From JASGKO01 sp049840595 (GTDB taxonomy: Bacteria; Verrucomicrobiota; Verrucomicrobiia; Chthoniobacterales; Chthoniobacteraceae), in NCBI GenBank assembly GCA_049840595.1, contig JASGKO010000029.1:1-64000 (forward strand): 64,000 nt of DNA. Direction: 5' to 3'. Under the pieces are notes generated by a model, which ran no database searches, was not told where the DNA came from, and saw only the letters and a list, made by a program, of their open reading frames with translations. Positions within the stretch are counted from its first letter, which is position 1; the number at the start of each line of letters is the position of its first letter. Shown piece after piece: positions 52,513-62,134 of the stretch. The translations under genes and the position numbers were made by a program.

Positions 52513-52589
52513 GACGTTAAGTAATGCAAGAACCGATGCTCGACCGGAGGGGGAAAAGTTTGATTAACAAATTGGAGGGGAATGAACTT

Positions 52590-52790
52590 TGGTGAAGCGG
52601 AGGATTGTTCGACCACCGAGTGGCGAGACATCAGGACAAAGCTGCGATTGGCCTCCTGCAGTTTGACGACGCAGCGTTCGATCCCGTGGTGGGCGGCGGC
52701 TTCTGCGGACGCGGCACCGATGCAACCCTGATCGAGGAAGGCGAGTCGGACGTTTTCACCCGAGGCCCGCTGGTCATGGGCGATGACCAC
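52590..52790 (-). pseudogene. IS5-like transposase remnant
   Basis: Codons downstream of ATG 52790 give about 65 residues with FLDQGCIGAASAEAAAHHGI and KLQEANRSFVLM followed by HSVVEQSS. This matches in outline the DQGYTG...AAHGI...KGFVLLPRRWVVERSF region near the DDE end of IS5-group transposases. Both ends of the transposase are missing and the motif is degraded, so it is a relic. No terminal inverted repeats were found. Confidence 0.6.
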
Positions 52791-52793
52791 TAA

Positions 52794-53102
52794 TTACTCA
52801 TGGCCAATCTCTACCCGGAACAGATTCTGTTCCCCATTACCCGCCAAATGAGTTACCGCAGCCGTCTTCTTGTGGAATTTTAAGCTCGGGCAGGAAAGAA
52901 GACATTTCGTGGGTTGAACCTCTTTCTCAACTTCCGAAAGGCTCCCGGAATCCAGTCGTGGATTCGGCGTTTCCACTAGCATGAGGAAAGAGTAGGATCT
53001 TTCTATACAGACAATTTCTCCACTGAGCGATTTCTCTTCAAGACGGAACGCATGGTCCTGGTCGTACTTTCTCACCTCTGCCTGTTCAATTAAAGCCACC
53101 AT
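52794..53102 (-). CDS. Hypothetical protein, 102 aa
   Basis: An open frame of moderate GC (start ATG 53102, stop TGA 52794), beginning MVALIEQAEVRKYDQDHAF. No signal peptide, TM segment or known motif. Lies between a transposase relic and the glgX 3' end, so it could be acquired DNA or a non-coding frame. The 118 bp from 53103 to 53220 hold nothing I can support. Confidence 0.35.
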   Translation of the reverse strand: MVALIEQAEVRKYDQDHAFRLEEKSLSGEIVCIERSYSFLMLVETPNPRLDSGSLSEVEKEVQPTKCLLSCPSLKFHKKTAAVTHLAGNGEQNLFRVEIGHE

Positions 53103-53220
53103 AAGTCACACTAGGGTTAGGTTATCCGCATGCCTGGAAATTATCCCAAGCACTGTTTGGATAGAATTTAGCGATTGGCGCGCTAATTCATATGGGGGTT
53201 TTTACGTACTTCGCTCCGCC

Positions 53221-55527
53221 CTACTGCTCGACAAATACCGCCAGCGAGCGGGCTCGGGAGGAATAAGTGGCGGCGGTTTGCAGGATATCCGATCCCGGGG
53301 CGAGGAAGTAAGCTCCGGAAGCAGGGGCGACGGCGGTGTCGCCAGCCAGATACCAGCGCCGACCGGGGAGATTCGTGGGGAAGGTGGCGGGGAGGTCCTG
53401 ATCGTAAGCGTTGTACATCACCAGCACGGAGGCGCTCACGTCGCCAAACTCGGTGCCATCGATGCGGAAGGCGAGGAAGTGATTGGCGGGGTTGGCGAAA
53501 TAGGATGGGGAGACTTCGCTGCCGTTATCCTGATACCAGGTGAGGTCCTTCAGGCCGTTGCCATTGTGGTCCTGTCCGGTGAAGAAGGCGGCCGGTCGCA
53601 GGCACTCATGCGCCCGGCGAAAGGCGATGAGCCGCTGGAGATAGAGGAACTGGTCGGGGAAAGCCGCACCAGCGGCGGGGTCGAGCCAGTTCTTGTCTGT
53701 ATCCACGTTGAACATGTTGTTGTTGCCGGTACTGGGTGCGATACAGCTCGTCGCCCCCGCAGAACATGGGGACGCCAGCGGAGAGGAGGGCGAGCGCCAG
53801 GCCATTGCGGGCGGCCTGCTGTTGCAGGACCAGATTGCCGCCCTGGTCCCAGCAAAGCTCGTCGCCAGCGCTCCGGCCACCGCTTGAGGGGCCGAAAGGA
53901 AAAGGCTGGTCATTCTTCGTCGCAACGAAGGAGTAGAGGTCACGGAGGGAAAAACCATCGTGACAGGTGAGGAAATTGACGGAGGCCGAGGGGCTCCGGC
54001 TGGCGAAGAGATCCTGTGAACCGGCAAAGCGGGTCGCGAGCTGGCCGGGGGTGACGTTCTGGACTCCCAGTTTGTTCTGGGAAGTGCGGAAGGTGTCGCG
54101 AAAGTTCGTATTCCATTCCGACCAGCCCCGGGGGAAGCCGCCCAGGCTGAAGTCCGTCCCCGCGGTGTAAGGCTCGGCGATGAGGTCCACGCCGGGACCG
54201 CCGGCTGCGGGACGGGCGGGCAGCTCGGCGACCGCGCGGTTCGAGCGGGTTGTTGGGATCGGTCGCGGAGAAGGTGAAGCCGTTGCGGGTCTGCGTGTTT
54301 CCCAGCACGGCCGCCAGGTCGAAGCGAAAGCCGTCCACGCCGAGTTCCTGGTGCCAGTATTGGAGGGCGTCGATGATGAGGTTGCGCACGGTGGGATTGG
54401 CGCAGTTGAGGTTTCCGCTCACGCCGTTGTCGTTCCGGTAGAAATGACCGGGGGAGGATACGGGCGGAACCTGATTGGGGACACCGGCGTAGCGATCGTT
54501 GCTATCCTGGACCTCGTAATAGGTGGCGTTGTCGAGGCCACGGCAGGAAAAGATTTTGCCGATGGTGCCGGTGAGGGCATCCACGTCGCCCTCGCCGCCG
54601 TGGTTGAAGACGAAGTCGCAGTAAACCTTGATCCCCTGGGCATGAAAGGCATCGACCATGGCGCAAAATTCGCGGGTGCGGACCGCCGGGCGTCTGGTCG
54701 AGCGCGTAGCGGCGGTCCGGCGCAAAGAAGCCAAAGGGTTCGTAGCCCCAGTAGTTCATGTTGGCGGTGGAAAGCGGCAGGGCGTCGTTCGTTTCGTTTT
54801 GCATCTCCGGCACGGGCAGGAGCTCGACGGCGGTGATGCCGAGCGCTTGCAGGGCCGGGGCCTTGGCGGCGGCTCCGGCATAGGTGCCACGCAGGTTTTG
54901 GGGAATGGCCGGGTCGTTCATGGTGAGGCCCCGGACATGGACCTCGTAGATGATGTCGTCCTTGAATGGACGCTGCGGAGCGGATGGACGCGGGCTCGCC
55001 GTCGCGGGTGTGGGCGGGAGCACGACTGCGCGGGGGGCGAAGGGGCCGGAATCGAGGTAACGATTGCCATTGCCACTGAGGTAGCCGACCGCGCCGGGGT
55101 GCGTGAGGGTGAGGGGATCGTGCGCGACCTCCCGGGCGTAGGGGTCCAGCAACAGTTTGTTGGGATTGAACCGGTTGCCGAGGGCATCGGCATCGTCCTG
55201 GAACCCCAGTGCCGAGCCGGGGATCCAGGCGGGATCGTAAGCCCAGTTTGGCCCCCAGGCCCGGTAGCCGTAATAGACCGCGCCCGTGATGCCCGCCGCG
55301 GCGAGGGTCGGCTGGTCGATCGTGATCTCGAAGATCATCGAGTTGGCCGCGTTGGGTGAGAGGGATAGGCGCAGATTCTCGGTGGGGCGGCTGCCATCGG
55401 CATAGAGCCAGAGCTCGATGCGGGTGGCCTGGGCGGAAAAGACGCGGAAGACGAGGTCCGTGCCGTTCTGGAGGTAGGAAGCGCCAAGTGGGTTCATGAT
55501 GAGGGCGGTGGTTATCGATTCACTCAT
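53221..55527 (-). CDS. glgX: GlgX/isoamylase-type glycogen debranching enzyme (frameshifted)
   Basis: GH13 family enzyme cleaving alpha-1,6 branches. The N-terminal CBM48 (about 10-110, VFRVFSAQATRIELWLYADG) leads to the catalytic barrel: YEVHVRGLTMNDP, NYWGYEPFGFFAPDRRYA, VYCDFVFNHGGEGD and GVDGFRFDLAAVLG (nucleophile Asp). Near the end are DLIAEPYTAG (acid/base Glu) and NFLTCHDGFSLRDL. The frame changes near 54690, 54240 and 53735. About 768 aa. No obvious signal peptide, so it is cytoplasmic. Placed just downstream of a GH31 gene in an alpha-glucan locus. Confidence 0.88.
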
Positions 55528-55575
55528 GCCTCGTGGGCCCCTCTGGGGGGAGCCTCACCGATATCCGGGCGATAT

Positions 55576-58446
55576 CTAGGCCGTAAGGGTAACGTCGGCA
55601 CTCGTGTCGAAGATCTTCACGAAGGTCGTTTGCAGGCTGGCGTTGTAATAGTAGGCATCCACCGTGGAGGCGGCAAGGGCATTGGCCGAGGCTTGGTCGT
55701 TCCCCTGGTTGATGAACGGCAGGGCGGTTCCGTTTACCTGGACCCCACCGGATTGCGTCGCCAGCAGGGCGACGAAGTAATACGGCTCCACCGGGGTGAA
55801 CTGGTCATAGAGGCGCTGGATGCGGACCGAGTTCACTCCCGCAGTGCCGGTGGTTTGTGAAATCGCAGTCAGGCGATACTTGCCCTTTTTGTAGAGGCTG
55901 GAGACCTTGTCGTCCAAGTACAGCGTGTGGGTGCTGGAGGGGCCGGGATAAATCTCGAAGGTGAGCGGGCAGTAGCCGCCATTGGCGACGCTCTCGCCGA
56001 CGTATTGCTCCAACTGGCGCCGCGGGATGATCGCGCCGGCGCGCACATACATTGGCACGATATCCCATGGGACGTTCCAGTTGATCGTGCTGCCGCCGGT
56101 GTTGGGCCCAATGAGCGGTGCTTGCAGATCCTGATAGGCAAACCAATTGCTCCCGGCGGGGAGGTAGACGTTGCGCGAGTAGGTGGATTGCTGGACCACC
56201 GGCGCAATGAGCAAGTCGTGACCGACCATAAACTGGGTGGTGGCGTTCTGCTCGTTGTAAACATTTGCGTCGCCGCGATCGGTGAGGAACAGCGGGCGGC
56301 AAATGGGGAGGCCCGTCTGCGTGCACTCGTACATGGCGTCGTAGAAATACTGGAGCAGCTTGTAGCGGATCTCGATGTATTTTTTGCAAGCGGGCAAGAC
56401 GCCGGAATTCAGCCCGCCGTAGGCATACGGTTCCTGGAATTGCTTGTTGTAGCCGTCGTAGTGGTTGCGGAACCAGCCGATGAAGGCGCTGAGCGTGGTC
56501 CAGCGGGTGAGCAGCTCGGGGTCGGCCACGCCGGCTGGCCGGTTGCCGTTGCCCCCGGTGACGGCGGCGAAGCCACCCACGTCGGCACCGGCCATGGGCT
56601 GTCCCGACAGCCCGAAGTTGAGGATCTCCGGGATGAGAATCGCGAGGAAATCCCAGTCCGAGGCGGAGTCGCCGGTCCAGCTCGCCGCGTAACGCTGGAC
56701 GCCGGCGTAGCTGCCGCGCGCAATGATGAAGGGGCGCTCGGCATCACCCATGATCTCGGTGAGTCCCTCGTAGGTGGCGCTGATGAGATTGAGCGCAAAG
56801 ACATTGTGCACCTGCGCGTGCGGGACCATGGAGTTGGTCGTGGCATCATAGACGGAGAGATTCAGCGGCAGCGTCTTCCACTTCATGGTGTCGTCGCTGC
56901 TCTGCTGGGTGGCGGGGTCCGTCATGTCCTGCCACACCATTTTCAGGCCGGCTTTGATGAGCGGTTCGTAGAGGGTGCCCCACCAGGCCCGGGCGTCGGG
57001 CCGGCCGAGGTCGGCATAATGGCCGTAGGTGCCGAGCGGCGAACTGCAACTCGGGCTGTAGGGAGCGCCGGGGGCCGGATAGGGGTTGAAGTGGTTGTAA
57101 TTACACCCGTAGCTTTCGTTGACGACCAGGGGCTGCGGATTGGTGGGCGGATTCGGATCATCGACCCGGACGTTTTCGTAGAAATAGCCTTTGGCGAGCC
57201 CTTCCTGCAGCACTGCGTAGGGCGGTTGCGTGTTGTTCGACTCGTCCACCGGGACCATGGAGACGATGCCGGTAATATTCGTGCTGGCCTTTACGCCCAG
57301 TGCGGCCAATTGGTCGAAGACGTCCTTCCCGCCATTTGGGAACTTCATCGGGCTCGCGGTGAAGGTGCGGTAGTTATTCTGAAAATCCACGTCGATGTGC
57401 AGCCCGTCGAGTGGAATGCCGGCATTCCGATAGCTGGTCACCGCCTGGAGCACCAGGGCCTGATTATAATAGCCGTAGCAGCCTTGATGATAGCCCAGCG
57501 TGTACATCGGCGGCAATGCGGCGCGACCGGTGAGCGTCGTATAAAGGTTCAGCACATCCACCGTGCTGTCTCCCGCCATGAAGTAGTAGTCGAGGTCGCC
57601 GAAGAGCGCGCCGAAGTAATATTTGCCGAACATGTTGCCCGCATAGGACGAACTCTGGCCGACGTTGAAATAGGTCTGCGCCTCGTTGTCAAAGAACAGG
57701 CCGTAGCTGTATGGCGGGCCGCTCATCGGATTGGGGTTGTCCTCGATGAGCAGGGGAATGGAGTTGTAGAGCGGCTCGGCGTAGTTCTTCGGCCCCGGGC
57801 TGCTGAAGTCGGGCACGACCCCGCCATAGCTGGATTCCGGCCCGCCGCTATACTTGTAGTTGTCGTAATTGAAGAACGTCATCGACGAGTTCAGCATGTT
57901 GAGCTGGGTGCCGCCCTTCTCGCCGAAGCCGTAGTAGTGGGCATTGGCGGGAATGCTCTTGAAGTTGGCGACCGCCGCCTTGGTCGGATCGGTCCCGGCG
58001 ACATACTCAAGCCCCTGCGCCGTGTCCGTGCTGATCAACACGTCGTTGCGATAGACCTGGACCGTGAAGGGCGTCTTCAACACGTCGAGCCGGATCTCGC
58101 CCAAGTCCACGGAGAGCTTCACGTTGTCGTTTTGCAGGATATTGACCGCCGCCGGGCCAGTGCTCCAGTTCACCACGGCATACGAATTGAAATTGCGGAC
58201 GTAGTTGCCCTGGCGATTGAACCAGACGCGGAAGACCGATGGCCCGAGAATCTGGATCGTGAGCGTGGGGGCCTTACCGCCAGCTTGCGCCATCCCCGTA
58301 ATGAGGAAGGACTGATTGCTCGCGGTGTAGGTGACGTTGGTCACGTTGCCGAAGGAGGTCCAGCCGATGCTGCTGTTCGGGGTGAACTGGTCCACCGGGA
58401 CGAATTGGTACGCAGAGGTGGAGGAGTCGTAAGAATTGTTGCTCAT
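55576..58446 (-). CDS. GH31 enzyme, candidate alpha-1,4-glucan lyase, 956 aa
   Basis: A full-length GH31 protein without a clear signal peptide. N-terminal beta domain (about 1-310), then a TIM barrel with PPMYTLGYHQGCYGYY and DGLHIDVDFQNNYRTF. The predicted nucleophile is D507 in VWQDMTDPA and the acid/base D593 in SWTGDSASDWD. GH31 glucosidases normally have WIDMNE-like nucleophile motifs; QDMT and the GYHQGCYGY block remind me of alpha-1,4-glucan lyases, which make 1,5-anhydrofructose from starch or glycogen. Lyase activity is inference. Same strand as glgX, 48 bp upstream. Confidence 0.78.
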   Translation of the reverse strand: MSNNSYDSSTSAYQFVPVDQFTPNSSIGWTSFGNVTNVTYTASNQSFLITGMAQAGGKAPTLTIQILGPSVFRVWFNRQGNYVRNFNSYAVVNWSTGPAAVNILQNDNVKLSVDLGEIRLDVLKTPFTVQVYRNDVLISTDTAQGLEYVAGTDPTKAAVANFKSIPANAHYYGFGEKGGTQLNMLNSSMTFFNYDNYKYSGGPESSYGGVVPDFSSPGPKNYAEPLYNSIPLLIEDNPNPMSGPPYSYGLFFDNEAQTYFNVGQSSSYAGNMFGKYYFGALFGDLDYYFMAGDSTVDVLNLYTTLTGRAALPPMYTLGYHQGCYGYYNQALVLQAVTSYRNAGIPLDGLHIDVDFQNNYRTFTASPMKFPNGGKDVFDQLAALGVKASTNITGIVSMVPVDESNNTQPPYAVLQEGLAKGYFYENVRVDDPNPPTNPQPLVVNESYGCNYNHFNPYPAPGAPYSPSCSSPLGTYGHYADLGRPDARAWWGTLYEPLIKAGLKMVWQDMTDPATQQSSDDTMKWKTLPLNLSVYDATTNSMVPHAQVHNVFALNLISATYEGLTEIMGDAERPFIIARGSYAGVQRYAASWTGDSASDWDFLAILIPEILNFGLSGQPMAGADVGGFAAVTGGNGNRPAGVADPELLTRWTTLSAFIGWFRNHYDGYNKQFQEPYAYGGLNSGVLPACKKYIEIRYKLLQYFYDAMYECTQTGLPICRPLFLTDRGDANVYNEQNATTQFMVGHDLLIAPVVQQSTYSRNVYLPAGSNWFAYQDLQAPLIGPNTGGSTINWNVPWDIVPMYVRAGAIIPRRQLEQYVGESVANGGYCPLTFEIYPGPSSTHTLYLDDKVSSLYKKGKYRLTAISQTTGTAGVNSVRIQRLYDQFTPVEPYYFVALLATQSGGVQVNGTALPFINQGNDQASANALAASTVDAYYYNASLQTTFVKIFDTSADVTLTA

Positions 58447-58476
58447 GATGAAAGAGACCTTGATTGAAGGCCGTGA

Positions 58477-60195
58477 TCAGTTGGCGGTTGGCGCGTCGGG
58501 AGTGGGCGTGTGGCTCGGGCGCGGGACCGGCTGCGCTTCCAATTGCAGCATCCAGCTAAAGTTGGCGCCGCCTGTTTTTCCAAAGTGGTTGTTCTCGCCG
58601 AAGACCGCGGTGGGGTAGCCGTCGTTCAGCATCTCGGAGCCGTCCGGATTCTTTTTGAACCCGATGGAAATGCCAGAAGAGTAGTGGCAGCCCACGCAGC
58701 TCTCGGTGGCGAACACCCGGGTTACATCTGTAAACGCATTGCCGCCGAACTCATTCTGCAATGCCTTGCCCTTGTCCGAGAGCAATTCCTCGGGAATGTT
58801 CAGCCGGTTGTCCTGCTCCGAGCCGCCCGCGGGCTGGTCGCCGCGCTGGAAGTAGGTCTCCATCGTGGTGTTGATGAGGAAGGTCGGAATCATCTCCCCC
58901 GGCGTCTTGAAGCGAAGACTTTCGGGGGCGCTGCCCGCCCCGCCAGAATAGGCTTGGGCATTGGGGTGCAGCGGCCATTGCGTGTCGATCAATTCATAAT
59001 ACTGGAAGACCGAGTTCTGGCTCTTCAACGCGGCCTGAACCTCGGCGTTGAGCGCCTTGGCCACGTCGTCCAGCTTCGCATCGAGCGGGTTGAGCAGCGG
59101 TTTGGTCGGGACGTCGATCCGCTTCACCTGCACCGGCGTGGTGGTGAGACTTTCGATCCAGGTCGTGGCGTCCGTTCCGGTGGCTGGGACCAGCTTGCCG
59201 CTGGAATCAATCTTCGCATTCTTCGGCGGCTCCACATTGAAGTCGGTGCCGGTGTAGGCTGGATCGACGAAGCTCGGCTTGGACATCTTGCCGTTGCCCT
59301 CGGGATTCGAGCGCACATTGTCGATCTGCTCGAAGGTGGACCAGATCCACTCCGGCGAGGATTTCGTGCGCATGGAGATGTGCATGCCCACCAGCCCTAC
59401 CTTGATGGTCTTCTGCTTCGAGTCCGGTTCGGAAGGCGTGACCGTGAGGTCCGTGGTATAGAAGCGGCTGGCGTCGTCCTGCGCATTCAATTCCTTCCAG
59501 GCGAGCTTGATCTCGATCGAGCCATGCTTCCCGCCCCCGTTGATCGGGAGATCCACGTCGTTGTTCTTGCTCCGCTGGCTGAACGCGACCTGCCCGTCCT
59601 GGTTGTAGAGTTCGTTCTTATAGATGTAGTCGAACTCCGGCTGGTTCACGCGGATTTCAAACCGCGCCCACTTGCCATATTGATCGACCAGCGGACCGGT
59701 AAAGGCCTCGAAATTGTCGCGCGCCGCCGTGTTGCCGCCGGAGTGGGGCATGTTGGCAAAGTTGCGCAGCTTCTCCGAGGCGTAGCGCTTGTCCTTCCAT
59801 GGTTCGGGCCGCGCGCCGTCCTTCAAAAAAATGCTGCCCGCCGAGCGCCAGTAATCCCACACGCGCCAGGTGGTATTGTCCGCCATGGTCAGCTTTCGAT
59901 CAGGTTGGCCATTGGGTTTTGCGGGCCAGTTGAGCGCGATAAAAGCCTGCCACGAGAGGGTGGTGAAAAGGCGGTGCGCCTTCAGGATGTCCGCCTCGCT
60001 GACCTCTTTTTTGCCCAGGATTTCACCCAGTTCATGGGTGTTTACGTCCAGAGGCAGTTCCGGTTTCAGGACGAAGGGATATTCCTTCGTTTCTTCCGCA
60101 GTCGGAGAGGGATCGCCTTGTGCCCACAGGGCCTGCGAATTTCCGAGTCCGAGGCAAAGTGCCATCACGCCGATTCCATATTTGAGTGTCTTCAT
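58477..60195 (-). CDS. Exported haem-motif protein (monohaem cytochrome-like), 572 aa
   Basis: Signal peptide (about 1-25, ending LWAQ). WQAFIALNWPAKPNG (about 83-97) and a large mostly soluble body follow. The C-terminal haem-binding motif CVGCH (C500-H504) comes after VFATESC. The family with FxALNWP near the start and one C-terminal CxxCH is found in several Gram-negative bacteria and is of unknown function. Periplasmic location is expected. The 292-bp gap upstream (60196-60487) holds nothing I can support. Confidence 0.72.
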   Translation of the reverse strand: MKTLKYGIGVMALCLGLGNSQALWAQGDPSPTAEETKEYPFVLKPELPLDVNTHELGEILGKKEVSEADILKAHRLFTTLSWQAFIALNWPAKPNGQPDRKLTMADNTTWRVWDYWRSAGSIFLKDGARPEPWKDKRYASEKLRNFANMPHSGGNTAARDNFEAFTGPLVDQYGKWARFEIRVNQPEFDYIYKNELYNQDGQVAFSQRSKNNDVDLPINGGGKHGSIEIKLAWKELNAQDDASRFYTTDLTVTPSEPDSKQKTIKVGLVGMHISMRTKSSPEWIWSTFEQIDNVRSNPEGNGKMSKPSFVDPAYTGTDFNVEPPKNAKIDSSGKLVPATGTDATTWIESLTTTPVQVKRIDVPTKPLLNPLDAKLDDVAKALNAEVQAALKSQNSVFQYYELIDTQWPLHPNAQAYSGGAGSAPESLRFKTPGEMIPTFLINTTMETYFQRGDQPAGGSEQDNRLNIPEELLSDKGKALQNEFGGNAFTDVTRVFATESCVGCHYSSGISIGFKKNPDGSEMLNDGYPTAVFGENNHFGKTGGANFSWMLQLEAQPVPRPSHTPTPDAPTAN

Positions 60196-60487
60196 AGCCG
60201 TTCGTTAATTCCCGATGTTTTCAAACCTTCAAGCGCGGCGACTGTGCGCTTTTTGGAACGGCTCTCTCAACCGAGGAGACTACTCATTTTTTGCCCGGGA
60301 AAACGCCCATGTTCACCGGGGATTTCTTCCCATGATCAAATGTGCCGCATTGTGGCTGAATGGTTACGGCATGCGGAAACAAAGCCTTGCTTCCAAGGCG
60401 GTTGCGGCGTCATCCCGAGTGGACCCGAGGTATGGGAAAAGCGCAGGCGGGTTGTGAACGAATCGAGACGCGCAGAGCGTTCGCTGC

Positions 60488-61522
60488 CTACTCCGGGGTC
60501 TTGATCACGATCTCCACTCGGCGATTGGGAGCCTGCAGATCGATCTGCTGTTGCAGGGAGAGTGGGTTTCCATTCGCATCCGTGGTCGTCGGCTGCACTT
60601 TGAATTTGGTGCTGCCGTAGCCGATTGCTTCCACCTTGGCGGGATCGATGCCCATGTTCGAGACCAGCCAGAGCTTGATCGCCTCCGCACGACGCTGGCT
60701 CAAATCCTGGTTGTGCGGCGCATCGCCGATCGAGTCGGTGTAGCCTTCCACGGTGAAAGTGGCCCCGGGGTTTTTCTGAATCAGGCGGCCCAGCTTTTGC
60801 ATGGTGAGAATGGCGTCGGAGCGCAGGTCGTATTTGTCGAACTCAAACAACGCGCCTCCCGGGACCTTCAGCGGAGCGACCTTGCCCTTGAGTTGTCCCT
60901 GCCCGAGCAGGTTGTCGAGATCGCTGTAGCCTTGCGTGCCCTCGGAGCCGGGGAGGGCCTCGCCCCGGTGGCTGCTGCTCTCGGCGGCCTTGGCGAGTTG
61001 ATCGAGGCTCAGTGACGGTTGCAGCGGTCGCTTGGTGGAATCCTGCAGCAGTTGCTGGCTGGCGACCGCGAGCTCCTTGTCGGCCTGCTCGGCCGCGGCC
61101 TTTTGTTGAATGGCGAGCGATTGGAGATTGGTCGCCTCCACGTGCGGCTTCTCCGTCATCATCGGCTTGATCGGATCGGGCGCCGAGGGCACGGCGTGCA
61201 CTTCGGAGAGCAGTTTGTCGAAGGACTCGTTATCCGAGGGCAGGTCCACCAGCGGCTTCGCGGTAGCGGCCTTATGGGCGGGTTTCGCCGGTTCCTCGTC
61301 GCTGGAGTTCAGCTTTGAAGCGTCGATCACGACCCGGTTGACCTTGAACGTGGGCGGGACCAGGCGCTGCACCGGGGCGTCGAAGTGATCGAGGGGCACA
61401 AAATAAAACGAAAGCCCGAGCGCGAGATGCAGCAGTAGCGAAAAAACCAGCGCCCCCAACAGCCAGCGGCGAAAGAGGGCGGTGTCGGATTGCGGGGCTT
61501 CAGGATATTGGGTGGCGTTCAT
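60488..61522 (-). CDS. TonB-like/OmpA-like fusion envelope protein, 344 aa
   Basis: ATG 61522 is preferred over 61576. One TM helix (about 16-40, FRRWLLGALVFSLLLHLAL) with a TonB-like periplasmic linker is followed by a coiled-coil region (about 135-180). The C-terminal OmpA peptidoglycan-binding domain (about 225-344) has LFEFDKYDLRSDAI, FTVEGYTDSIGDAPHNQDLS and RRAEAIKLWLV. It anchors the inner membrane to the cell wall; a Pal- or TolA-like role is possible. Divergent from the DUF2062 gene. Confidence 0.78.
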   Translation of the reverse strand: MNATQYPEAPQSDTALFRRWLLGALVFSLLLHLALGLSFYFVPLDHFDAPVQRLVPPTFKVNRVVIDASKLNSSDEEPAKPAHKAATAKPLVDLPSDNESFDKLLSEVHAVPSAPDPIKPMMTEKPHVEATNLQSLAIQQKAAAEQADKELAVASQQLLQDSTKRPLQPSLSLDQLAKAAESSSHRGEALPGSEGTQGYSDLDNLLGQGQLKGKVAPLKVPGGALFEFDKYDLRSDAILTMQKLGRLIQKNPGATFTVEGYTDSIGDAPHNQDLSQRRAEAIKLWLVSNMGIDPAKVEAIGYGSTKFKVQPTTTDANGNPLSLQQQIDLQAPNRRVEIVIKTPE

Positions 61523-61586
61523 CGATGACACTTGGACGGATAAAATATGGTGGTATTCTATTCCATATTCAATCAACGATTGGGCG

Positions 61587-62130
61587 ATGAGTCTCCTTGG
61601 GAAGTTTTTCCGTGAACATTACCATCGGTTGATGCAAATCCGCGATACGCCGCATGCGATCGCGGGAGGGCTGGCCATCGGGGTATTTTTTGGGATGACG
61701 CCGCTGATCGGGCTCAAAACGGCGCTCGCGCTGGTCTTCGCCTGGTTTACGCGCTGCAGCAAGATCTCCGCCGTGATCGCGGTGACGCTGCACGACGTGC
61801 TCATCCCGATCGCGCCGATCATCTTCCGCTGGCAGTCACAATATCGGCTACTGGCTGCTTTCCCATCCCCATAACTTGCCCAAGCGATTCCGCTTCGAGG
61901 AGTTTCACATCGACGCCTTCCTGCACTGGCGCACACTGAAAATCCTGTGGCCGACGCTGATCGGCTCGCTCGTCCTCGCTGTGCCGCTCGGCTTCATTAC
62001 TTATTTCATCGCGCTGCGCATCATCCAGCAAGCCCACGCGCGCCGCGATGCCCGGGAGCGCGAGCAGGCGGCCAATGAGGCTGCGAAAGCCCAGCTTGCG
62101 ATCCGCGCCGCGGAAGAGGAAGTGGAGTGA
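61587..62130 (+). CDS. DUF2062 membrane protein (one frameshift)
   Basis: About 180 aa. The start ATG 61587 gives SLLGKFFREHYHRLMQIRDTPHAIAGG, typical of the DUF2062 N-terminus, followed by two TM helices (FFGMTPLIGLKTALALVFAW). A frame change near 61838 leads to HNIGYWLLSHPHN, EFHIDAFLHW and a further TM pair, then a basic/acidic coiled tail. Function unknown; the family is common in Gram-negative bacteria. Confidence 0.75.
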
Positions 62131-62134
62131 CCGG

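Noticed and set aside
55927..60504. Long + strand frames of 846 and 664 codons
   Set aside because: Antisense to the GH31 and haem-protein genes, which carry recognisable catalytic or haem motifs. The + frames have none.
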